From Methylovorus mays (lineage in GTDB: Bacteria; Pseudomonadota; Gammaproteobacteria; Burkholderiales; Methylophilaceae), in assembly GCF_020531915.1 (NCBI RefSeq), contig NZ_JAJAVG010000008.1:558001-622000 (forward strand): a stretch of DNA of 64,000 nt, given 5' to 3'. Shown here piece by piece: positions 47,103 through 55,128 of this stretch. The notes beneath the pieces were generated by a model. The model was not told the DNA's origin, made no database searches, and saw only the letters and a program-made list of their open reading frames with translations. The translations under genes and the position numbers were made by a program. The stretch's first letter is position 1; each line of letters starts with the position of its first letter.

Positions 47103-47906
47103 ATGGGTATGTTAGACAACTTCGTTCCGGTAGGCTGCAAGGCCTGCAGAGATAAATCCAAACTCGGTATCGACTTCACGATGGCTTTTCAGCCGATTGT
47201 GGATATCTCGAATAACAGCATATTCGGCTATGAAGCGCTGGTACGCGGTATCAACAATGAAGGGGCTGCCAGCATCCTCTCTCAGTTGACCGATGAAAAC
47301 CGCTACCTGTTTGACCAATCCATACGCGTCAAAGCCATCGACCTGGCACAACAGCTGAATTTGCAGGGCATGCTCAGCATCAACTTTCTACCCAATGCCG
47401 TGTACAAGCCGGAAACCTGCATACGCGCCACGCTGGAAGCCGCCGCGGAAGTCAACTTCCCCACCGACAGGATCATGTTTGAAGTCACCGAAGGCGAGCG
47501 CGTCATCGACAACGAGCACTTGCGCAAGATCTTCATCGAGTACAAAAAACACAACTTCACCACCGCCATCGATGACTTTGGCGCAGGCTACGCCGGGCTC
47601 AACCTGCTCGCCGACTGGCAACCGGACATCATCAAGCTGGATATGGCGATGACGCGCAATATCCACCAGGACCGCGTTCGCCGCGCACTGGTATTCGGCA
47701 TTCTGTCGATTTGCCGCGAGCTGTCTATCAAGGTCATTGCAGAGGGCATTGAAGCCAGAGAAGAATGTCTTACCCTGGCCGACGAAGGCGTTACCTTATT
47801 CCAAGGGTATTTTTTTGCAAAACCGGGCTTTGAATGCCTGCCTACGATTCCTGACGAGGTCTGGCCCTTGGTCAAATCACGCCGGGTTCGGGATAGCAGG
47901 AAATAA
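47103..47906 (+). CDS. EAL-domain c-di-GMP phosphodiesterase
   Basis: A 267-residue protein consisting almost wholly of an EAL domain. The catalytic motifs are all present: YEALVRG (EAL), SINFLPNA (Asn), FEVTEGER (Glu), TAIDDFGAGYAG, DIIKLD (Lys) and VIAEGIEA, ending with FQGYFFAKP. It should hydrolyse c-di-GMP to pGpG. The first 25 residues carry two cysteines (VGCKACRDK), possibly a metal or redox site. There are no membrane helices. Good GGAGG ribosome binding site. Directly downstream of the diguanylate cyclase, so the two may act as an opposed pair on one signal. Confidence 0.94.
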   Translation: MGMLDNFVPVGCKACRDKSKLGIDFTMAFQPIVDISNNSIFGYEALVRGINNEGAASILSQLTDENRYLFDQSIRVKAIDLAQQLNLQGMLSINFLPNAVYKPETCIRATLEAAAEVNFPTDRIMFEVTEGERVIDNEHLRKIFIEYKKHNFTTAIDDFGAGYAGLNLLADWQPDIIKLDMAMTRNIHQDRVRRALVFGILSICRELSIKVIAEGIEAREECLTLADEGVTLFQGYFFAKPGFECLPTIPDEVWPLVKSRRVRDSRK

Positions 47907-48158
47907 GACATCCATCGTAAATCACCTGGCTGCGTTTTACTTTCCAAATGGACTGATCAAATAAACAAAATTGATCAATCTGCCAGATCGCGCAATACTC
48001 ATGCTCAGCAATACCCTGCATGACCACCCGGGGTGTCAGGCAAGGCTGGAGGACGAGCCGCCATTGCGTTAGCAAGGTAGAGCACAGTCAATTTTATTCA
48101 ATACATTTGACTTGGTAGCCTCTACCCTTTGTGAAAATAAATATCATTGGGAGCTTCC

Positions 48159-49148
48159 ATGAACTTTGCCTTAAAACCTTTGCTTTTAGTCCTGCTGGCG
48201 GGCTTATCCAGCAGCGCATTAGCCGACGAGACTAGCAAGCCCGTGACCGAACAACTGGTCGATACCCTGACCCAGCTGGCAGGCGGGCCACATGCCAAGT
48301 TTCGCGCCAACCACGCCAAGGGCATCGTCGCCGAGGGGGTATTCACGCCAGCCGCCAGTGCCGCCGAGATTACCAAGGCCAGCATTTTCACGACGTCCAA
48401 TCCTGTCACCGTGCGTTATTCGGATGCCACAGGCGTACCGAATATTCCGGATGCCGATGGCAATGCCTTCCCCAAAGGCATCGCTATTCGTTTCAACCTG
48501 CCCGACCAAAGCCTGGCCGACCTGGTGTGCATTTCAGTGAATGGCTTTCCTTCGGCGACCCCGGAAGATTTTCTGGGCCTGCTGAATGCCGTGGCCGCCT
48601 CTGGCAAGGAAACCACCAAGCCCACCACCATTGAAAAATATCTGGGCAGCCATCCCGCCGCGCTGAAGTTTGTCACCACGCCCAAGCTACCGCCCGAGAG
48701 CTTTGCCACCCAGGCGTTTTTTGGCGTGAATGCCTTCAAGTTCACCAATGCCAAGGGTGAAACACACTATGGTCGCTATCGTATCGAGCCGGTGAATGGT
48801 CAGAAATTTCTCTCGCCAGAAGCTGCCAAGGCGGCTGATGCCAATTACCTGATGAACGAGCTGCCTGTCAGACTAAAGTCTGCGCCGTATAGCTACAAGA
48901 TTTCGGTGCAGATTGCTGACGCGGGCGATACGCTGAACGACCCCACGGTGACTTGGCCAGAGACGCGCCGCGTGGTGGAGCTGGGCACGCTACAGATCAA
49001 AAACATCAAGGCAGACGGAGCGAGCTATGAACGCCAGGTGATGTTCAGCCCGCTCAATCTGGTCGATGGTATTGAACCTAGCGATGATCCTATCCTGCTG
49101 GCACGGCCAAGTGCTTATGCTGTGAGTTTTGGTCGGCGCTTGCAGTAA
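48159..49148 (+). CDS. Periplasmic catalase-family peroxidase (SrpA-like)
   Basis: A 329-residue protein with a signal peptide (cleavage after SSALA, residue about 22) and the short catalase-related fold of SrpA-type proteins. The distal His region is FRANHAKGIVAEGVF, followed by the heme pocket strand VTVRYSDATGVPNIPDADGNAFPKG (quoted as motifs) and a C-terminal proximal RPSAY with the heme-ligating Tyr. At about 300 mature residues it is much smaller than true catalases, as expected for this family, and probably acts as an exported heme peroxidase or heme-binding protein. ATG at 48159 follows GGGAG. Stands alone; 252-base upstream gap shows TTGACT near 48108 but no clear -10. Confidence 0.9.
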   Translation: MNFALKPLLLVLLAGLSSSALADETSKPVTEQLVDTLTQLAGGPHAKFRANHAKGIVAEGVFTPAASAAEITKASIFTTSNPVTVRYSDATGVPNIPDADGNAFPKGIAIRFNLPDQSLADLVCISVNGFPSATPEDFLGLLNAVAASGKETTKPTTIEKYLGSHPAALKFVTTPKLPPESFATQAFFGVNAFKFTNAKGETHYGRYRIEPVNGQKFLSPEAAKAADANYLMNELPVRLKSAPYSYKISVQIADAGDTLNDPTVTWPETRRVVELGTLQIKNIKADGASYERQVMFSPLNLVDGIEPSDDPILLARPSAYAVSFGRRLQ

Positions 49149-49255
49149 TTTTGCCAATGTCCGGGCGCGCTGCCCGGACATGTTTATTCGGAGTACAGTC
49201 TGCTCTGGCATGACTAACATGCCCTATGTACCTATCCCACCTCTCGACCATGAGG

Positions 49256-50173
49256 CTAGCAGAGGCTATCCGCCCATAGCCGATCAACAATATCAGGCGC
49301 GCCTTTCATGCGGGCTATCCACCATTTGAGGCCTTCGCCTGCTTCTGCCGTGCGCCATGCCAGGCAGACCGGCTCTGGCGGACGCGGCTCCTGCACTTCC
49401 TTGACGACCAGCAGCCCTTTTTCTATCGCGGGCTGCGCCAAGGGAACCGGTAGAAAACCAAAGCCTAGCCCGGCAATCTGGTAGTCCAGCTTGGCCCGCA
49501 TATTGGGTACGGACAAGGTATCCTGCCCCAGAAGCAAGCCCACGGTTCTTGGCGCAAGTCGCCTTACCGAATCGCTCACCACCACTGCCCGATAAGGTGC
49601 CAGATCATTCTTGCCCAAGGGTTGATCCACCGCAGCAAGAGGGTGGGTGGGCGAGATGCAAAACACAAACTCCGTCATCCCCAGTATCTCCCTGGCATAG
49701 CCGCCACCCGACGGCCCTTCGCCCGCCGCACCAATCAGAATATCCACGCGCCCTTCCAGCAGCGCCTCCCAAGTACCCGAGAGCGACTCCTGCACCAGCT
49801 TGATGCGTGTGCCGGCCATGGCGCAAAAGGCAGCAATGTCCGTCACCAGCGTGCGCATGGCGAACATGGTATCCATGCCGATATTAAGCTCGGTCTCCCA
49901 GCCGGACGCCACGCGCTTGACCCGTTGCTCCAGCTCTTCCGCCGCGCGGATCAGGTGGCGCCCCTCGGTGAGCAACTCCAGTCCGACCTTGGTAAGCGTA
50001 ACCTTGGGTCCTTGACGCTCATAAATTTGCACGCCCAGATCCTGTTCCAGTTTGCTGATCGTGTAAGAAATCGTCGACGGCACTTTGAACAAGGCGCCAC
50101 CAGCGGCAGCAAACGATCCAAGGCGATCTACCGCATCCAGTACCAGCAAGGCATCCAGGCTAATTCTAAACAT
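49256..50173 (-). CDS. LysR-family regulator, divergent from pirin gene
   Basis: A 305-residue LysR-type regulator: winged helix in residues 1-65 (ALLVLDAVDRLGSFAAAGGALFKVPSTISYTISKLEQDLG; key motifs GSFAAAG and SYTISKLE) and a periplasmic-binding-protein-like effector domain. It faces the pirin gene across a 157-base gap containing the palindrome TCGAAAATTTCGA, so it likely regulates pirin and itself. Confidence 0.92.
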   Translation of the reverse strand: MFRISLDALLVLDAVDRLGSFAAAGGALFKVPSTISYTISKLEQDLGVQIYERQGPKVTLTKVGLELLTEGRHLIRAAEELEQRVKRVASGWETELNIGMDTMFAMRTLVTDIAAFCAMAGTRIKLVQESLSGTWEALLEGRVDILIGAAGEGPSGGGYAREILGMTEFVFCISPTHPLAAVDQPLGKNDLAPYRAVVVSDSVRRLAPRTVGLLLGQDTLSVPNMRAKLDYQIAGLGFGFLPVPLAQPAIEKGLLVVKEVQEPRPPEPVCLAWRTAEAGEGLKWWIARMKGAPDIVDRLWADSLC

Positions 50174-50186
50174 TCGAAAATTTCGA
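50174..50186. promoter_or_regulatory. Palindrome at the LysR start, pirin intergenic region
   Basis: TCGAAA-A-TTTCGA, adjoining the LysR start codon; the half ATTCGAAAA recurs at 50283-50291 about 40 bases before the pirin start. Consistent with LysR binding at both ends of the divergent region; inference only. Confidence 0.4.
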
Positions 50187-50330
50187 TCCTATCTCGGCAA
50201 TTTTTCCGTTTTTCTTCTTTTTTAAGCAGGTGCATACTAGCTCTAATGCTAAACAATATAGAAATATCAGGCAATTGAAGATATTCGAAAAAACTGCACT
50301 CACTATCAACCGTTATCAAAGGAGCACACC

Positions 50331-51032
50331 ATGTTAGAGCTACTGAAGAATTCCCAACGCGGCGCAGCGGATCACGGTTGGCTGCAATCGAATCACTCTT
50401 TTTCGTTCGGGCAATACTGGAATCCAGAGCAAATGGGCTTTGGCCCCCTGGTCGTGATCAATGAAGACCGCGTACAGCCAGCCCAGGGCTTTGGCACTCA
50501 TGGCCATCGCGACATGGAAATCGTCAGCTATGTATTGAGCGGTGCGCTTGAGCATAAAGACAGCATGGGCAATGGCTCGGTGATTCGTTACGGCGATGTG
50601 CAACGCATGAGCGCAGGCACCGGGGTAAGGCACAGCGAGTTCAACCACTCGAAAACCGAGCGCGTGCATTTCTTGCAAATCTGGATAGAGCCTGGCACCA
50701 ATGGCATAGAGCCTGGCTACGAGGAGAAGCACTTTCCTGTGGAAACCAAGCAAGGACAATTGCGCCTGATTGCATCGCCAGATGGCCGGGATGGCTCCGT
50801 CGTGATCCATCAGGATGCGCTGATGTTCGCCAGCATTCTGGATGCGAATGACGCGGTGACGTATCAGATTCAGCCAGGCCGCACCGCTTACCTGCACCTG
50901 ATACGCGGCGCACTGGAAGTGAACGGCCAGAAACTGACCACGGGCGATGCGCTGAAAATCAAGGACATTGCCGCGCTAGATATTGGTCAGGCCAGCAACG
51001 CTGAGTTGCTGTTGTTTGATCTGCCTTATTGA
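50331..51032 (+). CDS. Pirin-family protein (YhhW-like bicupin)
   Basis: A 233-residue bicupin. The N-terminal cupin has the metal motif HGHRDMEIVSYVLSGALEHKDS with GTGVRHSEFN, matching pirin and E. coli YhhW, a metal-dependent protein with quercetinase activity in vitro. The C-terminal cupin (about 140-230) is degenerate. Ribosome binding site AAAGGAG. Transcribed divergently from the LysR gene and ended by a strong terminator. Physiological substrate unknown. Confidence 0.93.
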   Translation: MLELLKNSQRGAADHGWLQSNHSFSFGQYWNPEQMGFGPLVVINEDRVQPAQGFGTHGHRDMEIVSYVLSGALEHKDSMGNGSVIRYGDVQRMSAGTGVRHSEFNHSKTERVHFLQIWIEPGTNGIEPGYEEKHFPVETKQGQLRLIASPDGRDGSVVIHQDALMFASILDANDAVTYQIQPGRTAYLHLIRGALEVNGQKLTTGDALKIKDIAALDIGQASNAELLLFDLPY

Positions 51033-51071
51033 GCCCCAGGCAAGCGCAGCATGGCTGCTGAGGGCATCCAT

Positions 51072-51113
51072 GAGTCACCCCGAAAACACTTGGGGTGACT
51101 CCTGTTTTTTTTT
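51072..51113 (+). terminator. Rho-independent terminator after the pirin gene
   Basis: GAGTCACCCC and GGGGTGACTC form a perfect 10-bp stem with a 10-base loop, followed by CTG and a long T run. Confidence 0.93.
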
Positions 51114-51144
51114 ACCCATACCTTAAAAAAATCATCACCTCCTG

Positions 51145-51174
51145 ATGACATATATACAGACCTGTATATATACT
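51145..51174 (+). promoter_or_regulatory. Promoter with embedded 20-bp palindromic operator (site A)
   Basis: ATGACA (51145-51150) and TATACT (51169-51174) are separated by 18 bases. The spacer is occupied by the perfect palindrome TATATACAGACCTGTATATA (51151-51170). A nearly identical palindrome sits in the mxaR promoter at 53161-53180. Position between -35 and -10 is typical of repressor operators, for example of the TetR family. Confidence 0.65.
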
Positions 51175-51207
51175 AGCTTCTCCATTCACACCACAAGGGA
51201 GAAGATA

Positions 51208-51597
51208 ATGAATGTTTTACTCATAGGATCAGTTGCTTGCATCACCGCATTGATTTCATCCGCCTGGTTGATGACCTTTGCCAAATGGTTTCCATTACCA
51301 GGCGTGGATGCTTTCGTGGTCGATTACAAAACCATGATACGCGCGCACGTGGACTATGCATTGATGGCTTTATTCGGCCTGGGATTTTACGGCTCGGGCG
51401 TCGAGCTTCCCGTCATTGCCTGCTGGTGTCTGGCGATTGGCGGTTTCACCAACCCCACCATTTTTACCATTGCAGCGTTTGATCCAGATTTCTGGAGCAA
51501 GAAAAAGTGGAAAGTATTTACTGCGCTCAGCTTTGTCGTCTCCTCCATAGGCTTTATGTGGATTGCATGGACGTTGCTGATGCATGCGCTCGCCTGA
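51208..51597 (+). CDS. Four-helix small membrane protein of unknown function
   Basis: A 129-residue protein with four predicted membrane helices (about residues 3-22, 45-63, 68-88 and 103-125). Charged residues cluster in the loop DYKTMIRAHVDYALM and in DPDFWSKKKWK. The RAHVDYALMALF segment recalls the RAHLEG motif of small four-helix proteins such as hydroxylaminobenzene mutase and styrene oxide isomerase, but the overall resemblance is too slight to assign a reaction. ATG at 51208 follows AGGGAGAAG; an upstream ATG at 51145 lies within the promoter. It is monocistronic, under site A, and convergent with a LysR gene. Confidence 0.82.
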   Translation: MNVLLIGSVACITALISSAWLMTFAKWFPLPGVDAFVVDYKTMIRAHVDYALMALFGLGFYGSGVELPVIACWCLAIGGFTNPTIFTIAAFDPDFWSKKKWKVFTALSFVVSSIGFMWIAWTLLMHALA

Positions 51598-51624
51598 TTG
51601 GTTTAAGCGCGTCAATGCACTGGA

Positions 51625-51655
51625 TTGGAAGGGTTGCCCGAAAGCGCCCTTCCAA
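51625..51655. terminator. Bidirectional hairpin between convergent genes
   Basis: TTGGAAGGG and CCCTTCCAA pair perfectly (9 bp) around a 13-base loop. There is no long T tract, but the site midway between two convergent stops fits a shared terminator. Confidence 0.5.
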
Positions 51656-51700
51656 CATTTGACCAATAAACCGTACCAAAGTCTTCCATCCCGACTGCCG

Positions 51701-52621
51701 TCACAAGGCATCCCAATAAGGCTCTGGGCTGAATCTGGCCAGCAAGAAATCAATAAACGTGCGCGCCTTGAGCGGCAAATGCCGATTGGGCAGATACATG
51801 GCGTAGACGTGCTGTTCAACCGGGATGTACTCCGATAACACCGACTGCAGATGGCCGGACTGCAAATGATTGCCGATGATGAAGGTCGGCAGCAAGGCAA
51901 GCCCGAAGCCACCCAGCACGACTTGTGAAAGAGCCTCATCATCATTGATACGCACCCGCCCCGACACTGGAACGGCGATATCGCCCTCCGGTCCCTTGAA
52001 GCGCCACCAGCCCTTATCACCTGAGTGTATGTAGTCGAGGCAGTTGTGCGCTGTCAGCGCCATGGGCGATGTCGGCAAGCCATGCTGGGCAAAATAAGCT
52101 GGGGTGCCGCATATCTGCCGACGAACCGCGGCCAGTTTTCTGGCCACCAGCGCGGACGGCGGTTCCTGGGTAACTTTGACGATGACATCGTAACCTTCTT
52201 CCGCCATATCAATCTGGCGGTCAGTAATCGTCATGTCCAGTTCGACTTCGGGATACTGCTGCAAAAAGTCCGCCATGGCAGGCGCCACATGCAGAGTGCC
52301 AAAGGCCACAGAAGCGGCGACGCGCAAGGTCCCGCTCGGCTTGCTGTTGAGATTTTCCACCACCTGACTGGCACGCTCCGACTCGGTGACGATGCGCGCG
52401 CAATGCTCCAGCATGGCGGTGCCCACCTCAGTCAGGCTAAGGTGGCGCGTACTTCGGTTCAGCAAACGCGCACCGAGCGAGCTTTCCAGCTTGGCAACAG
52501 CCTTGCTGACGGCAGAGCGCGACATCCCCAGCTTTCGGGCGGCGTTAGAAAAGCTTTGCTCCTGGGCCACATGGGCAAAAACGGCCATCAGATTCAGATC
52601 ATGCATCTTTATTGTATCCAT
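51701..52621 (-). CDS. LysR-family transcriptional regulator
   Basis: A 306-residue LysR-type protein: HTH in residues 6-65 (FSNAARKLGMSRSAVSKAVAKLE) and effector-binding domain from about 93 (GTLRVAASVAFGTLHVAPAM). This belongs to the large CrgA/DmlR-like branch. An ATG five codons later is equally possible. Divergent from rnk across a 117-base gap; no obvious metabolic target is adjacent, so its regulon is unknown. Confidence 0.92.
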   Translation of the reverse strand: MDTIKMHDLNLMAVFAHVAQEQSFSNAARKLGMSRSAVSKAVAKLESSLGARLLNRSTRHLSLTEVGTAMLEHCARIVTESERASQVVENLNSKPSGTLRVAASVAFGTLHVAPAMADFLQQYPEVELDMTITDRQIDMAEEGYDVIVKVTQEPPSALVARKLAAVRRQICGTPAYFAQHGLPTSPMALTAHNCLDYIHSGDKGWWRFKGPEGDIAVPVSGRVRINDDEALSQVVLGGFGLALLPTFIIGNHLQSGHLQSVLSEYIPVEQHVYAMYLPNRHLPLKARTFIDFLLARFSPEPYWDAL

Positions 52622-52691
52622 ATTGGAAACTTACCTTTTCCAGTATAGCGGCTTATGGCCGGTCTGATATCCCCTTATGATGTGATGACAT

Positions 52692-52723
52692 GCCCCTGCC
52701 ACTTGGCGGGGGCTTTCGTTTTT
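52692..52723 (+). terminator. Terminator-like hairpin in the rnk leader
   Basis: GCCCCTGCC, loop ACTT, GGCGGGGGC, then TTTCGTTTTT. The 9-bp stem (one G-T pair) plus T-rich tail looks like an intrinsic terminator or attenuator 15 bases upstream of the rnk start. Confidence 0.55.
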
Positions 52724-52738
52724 AAAAGGATATTTAAC

Positions 52739-53095
52739 ATGCAGGACAGATACTTATACATATCAGAGCCCGATTATGCCGTACTTCACAGCCTTACCCG
52801 GCATCATGCCTTGAGCGATGAGCTGGATCGCGCCATTGTTGTGCCAATTGAAAAAATGCCGGCTGATATTGTCGGCCTGAATTCCCGCGTCACCTATGTA
52901 GATGAAAGCAACGGCGTTAGTCGCACCATTGAACTAGTACTGCCGGAACAAGCCAATATGGAACAAGGCAAGATATCGGTATTGGCACCTGTGGGCACGG
53001 CGCTACTGGGACTGAAGGCGGGGCACAGCATTGAGTGGCCTTTCCCCAATGGCATGCCACGACGCCTGCGTGTAGTCAGCGCCATCGCGCCGTGA
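52739..53095 (+). CDS. rnk: Regulator of nucleoside diphosphate kinase (Rnk), GreA/B-like
   Basis: A 118-residue protein of the Rnk family. The N-terminal part has a short coiled coil with SEPDYAVLHSL and SDELDRAIVVP. The C-terminal GreA/GreB FKBP-like domain contains NSRVTYVD, ELVLPEQANMEQGKISVLAPVGTALLGLKAG (quoted as hallmark VLAPVGTALLGL) and EWPFPNG. Rnk proteins bind RNA polymerase near the secondary channel. ATG at 52739 follows AAAGGA. It precedes the mxa operon by 130 bases; the palindrome CGGGAAAATTTCCCG at 53141-53155 between them may end rnk transcription or bind a regulator. Confidence 0.93.
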   Translation: MQDRYLYISEPDYAVLHSLTRHHALSDELDRAIVVPIEKMPADIVGLNSRVTYVDESNGVSRTIELVLPEQANMEQGKISVLAPVGTALLGLKAGHSIEWPFPNGMPRRLRVVSAIAP

Positions 53096-53155
53096 GATAA
53101 GCCGGATCATGCAACCTGATTCATTGCCATGATCCATGATCGGGAAAATTTCCCG

Positions 53156-53184
53156 TTTACAATATACAGACCAGTATATAAGAT
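53156..53184 (+). promoter_or_regulatory. mxaR promoter with embedded palindromic operator (site B)
   Basis: TTTACA (53156-53161) and TAAGAT (53179-53184) with 17-base spacing. The bases 53161-53180, AATATACAGACCAGTATATA, match site A at 51151-51170 in 18 of 20 positions and have the same placement relative to the promoter elements. The mxaR ATG is 45 bases downstream. Immediately upstream is another palindrome, CGGGAAAATTTCCCG (53141-53155). Confidence 0.6.
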
Positions 53185-53225
53185 GAGGTACGAACTCCCT
53201 TTATAACGATTTTTAAGGACGCAGA

Positions 53226-54260
53226 ATGACTCCCGGATTGGACACGCAGCTCGCCGATTGGCGCGACAAAGCCCTCAAGCTTGAAAACAGCGTCAAACAG
53301 GTCATTGTTGGCCAGGATCACGCCATCCGCCTGATGAACCTGGCGATCTTCGCCCGTGGCCATGTGCTGCTGGAAGGCGGCGTCGGCGTCGGCAAGACGA
53401 CCCTGCTGCAGGCGATCACCCGGGCGATTGGCGGCGCTTATGAACGGATTGAAGGCACCGTCGACCTGATGCCGAATGATCTGGTGTATCACACCTTTCT
53501 CGGGCCGGATGGCCGTCCGCAGATCGACGAAGGCCCGCTCTTGCGGGCGGGGGAAAACCTCTCAGTATTTTTCTTCAACGAAATCAACCGGGCCCGGCCG
53601 CAAGTGCACGCGCTGATGCTGCGGGTGATGGCGGAGCGCAGCGTGCATGCTTTCAAGCGTGAATACAAGCTGCCGCATATGCTGGTGTTTGCCGACCGTA
53701 ACCAGGTGGAGAAAAACGAAACCTTCGAAATCCCCTCCGCCGCGCGTGACCGCTTCATGATGGAAATCCCGATCGAGATTCCTGAAGATCGCCAGCTCCG
53801 CAAATCACTGGTGTTTGATACGCGTTTTCAGCACACCGACCGCCTGACCGCCGGAGTGCAGGCTGACATGCTGCATTTTGATCAGATGAATGATTTTTCT
53901 GACTTGCTGCAAAACCATATCCGCTCCAGCGAAGCCATTGAAGATTATGTGCTGGATTTGTGGGATGCGACGCGCGACCCTGCCAGGTTTGGCATACACC
54001 TCGATAGTGTGGATGTGGCGCGTCTGGTGCAGGCTGGTGCCAGCCCGCGCGGCATGGGCATGCTGCTGAAAGCCGCCCGTGTGCATGCCTGGCTGCAGGA
54101 GCGCGACAGCCTGTATCCGGAAGACATACATGCCGTATTCCACGAGATCATCTCCCACCGCCTGGTGTTCAACCCCATGTATGAAATGCGGCGCACCGTG
54201 CTCGCACGCGAGTTGAGCTCGGCCATTCTCAGGACCGTTGAAGTCGCCGCCAAGGCCTGA
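53226..54260 (+). CDS. mxaR: MoxR-type AAA ATPase MxaR
   Basis: A 344-residue MoxR-family AAA+ ATPase with Walker A GGVGVGKTTL (residues about 51-60) and the Walker B/sensor region VFFFNEINRARPQ, followed by RDRFMMEIPIEIPE (arginine finger region). It is thought to act as a chaperone with VWA partners during methanol dehydrogenase assembly. The Walker B position usually Asp is Asn here. First gene of a six-gene operon whose next gene starts 4 bases on; ribosome binding site AAGGA. Identification rests on the whole mxaRSACKL context. Confidence 0.94.
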   Translation: MTPGLDTQLADWRDKALKLENSVKQVIVGQDHAIRLMNLAIFARGHVLLEGGVGVGKTTLLQAITRAIGGAYERIEGTVDLMPNDLVYHTFLGPDGRPQIDEGPLLRAGENLSVFFFNEINRARPQVHALMLRVMAERSVHAFKREYKLPHMLVFADRNQVEKNETFEIPSAARDRFMMEIPIEIPEDRQLRKSLVFDTRFQHTDRLTAGVQADMLHFDQMNDFSDLLQNHIRSSEAIEDYVLDLWDATRDPARFGIHLDSVDVARLVQAGASPRGMGMLLKAARVHAWLQERDSLYPEDIHAVFHEIISHRLVFNPMYEMRRTVLARELSSAILRTVEVAAKA

Positions 54261-54264
54261 GCGG

Positions 54265-55128
54265 ATGGCACACGATCACGAAAAAGCGTTCCGCTACCGT
54301 ATCCCGTGGCGCACAAAAAGCATGCACCTCGGCGACCATCGCGGCACCGAGCGCGGCCTGGGGTTTGAGTACCGCGGCAACCTGCCGTTTGTCGAATACC
54401 CGGATGCCCGCCGCATGGACTTCCGGCAATCGGTGCGCGACCCTTACGAGCAGGTACAGGTCAAGCTGTTCAATCAGGACAACACCACGCCGGTGTATGC
54501 CGTGTGCGATTTATCCAGCTCCATGCAATACGGGACCCATCCGCGCAAGCTGGATAGCGCGATTGCCGTGGCAGAGAGCGTGGCGTATTCCGCCTGGCAG
54601 GCGGGTGATGTCTTCAGCCTGGTGAGTTATCACGACCAGGTGGACGAAGCCTACAGCCAGCCACTCTCGCATCACCTGGCATCGTCGCTCGACCTGCTGG
54701 CCGAGCTGCGTCAGTTCCGCCGCATGCAGATGGGCGCGCGCGGTGCGCTGGAGGTTTCGCAATACCTCAGCCAGCAACGCGGGCTGGTGTTCTGGATCTC
54801 GGACTTCCACATGCCGCTGCACCTGATTGAAGAAACCCTCAACTCGCTATCACGCCATCAACTGGTGCCCGTTGTGCTGTGGGATGAGGCTGAATTCAGC
54901 AAGCTGCCCAAATTCGGCATCGGCAATATGCTGGACCCGGAAACCGGCGTCATGCGCACCGTCTTCTTTCGCGATTATGTACGCAAGCAATTCATGGCGG
55001 CCTTCGCCCAGCGCAAAACCGCGCTGGAGCAACTGTTTCTGCAGTTCGACAGCCAACCGCTTTTTCTCTCTGAAAGCTTTACGCCGGATGTCATGACCCG
55101 GTACTTTGACCAATACGTGAGCTTATGA
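54265..55128 (+). CDS. mxaS: DUF58 protein MxaS
   Basis: A 287-residue DUF58 protein with the hallmark YPDARRMDFRQSVRDPYEQ near residue 45 and a VWA-like MIDAS remnant CDLSSSMQYG near residue 80. MxaS partners the MoxR-type ATPase in methanol dehydrogenase maturation. The ATG at 54265, 4 bases after the mxaR stop, is chosen over a longer frame that overlaps mxaR. The stop overlaps mxaA (ATGA). Confidence 0.93.
   Translation: MAHDHEKAFRYRIPWRTKSMHLGDHRGTERGLGFEYRGNLPFVEYPDARRMDFRQSVRDPYEQVQVKLFNQDNTTPVYAVCDLSSSMQYGTHPRKLDSAIAVAESVAYSAWQAGDVFSLVSYHDQVDEAYSQPLSHHLASSLDLLAELRQFRRMQMGARGALEVSQYLSQQRGLVFWISDFHMPLHLIEETLNSLSRHQLVPVVLWDEAEFSKLPKFGIGNMLDPETGVMRTVFFRDYVRKQFMAAFAQRKTALEQLFLQFDSQPLFLSESFTPDVMTRYFDQYVSL

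Noticed and set aside
51151-51170. LexA (SOS) box at site A
   Set aside because: The LexA pattern is CTG-N10-CAG; here the order is CAG-AC-CTG, so the half-sites face the wrong way.
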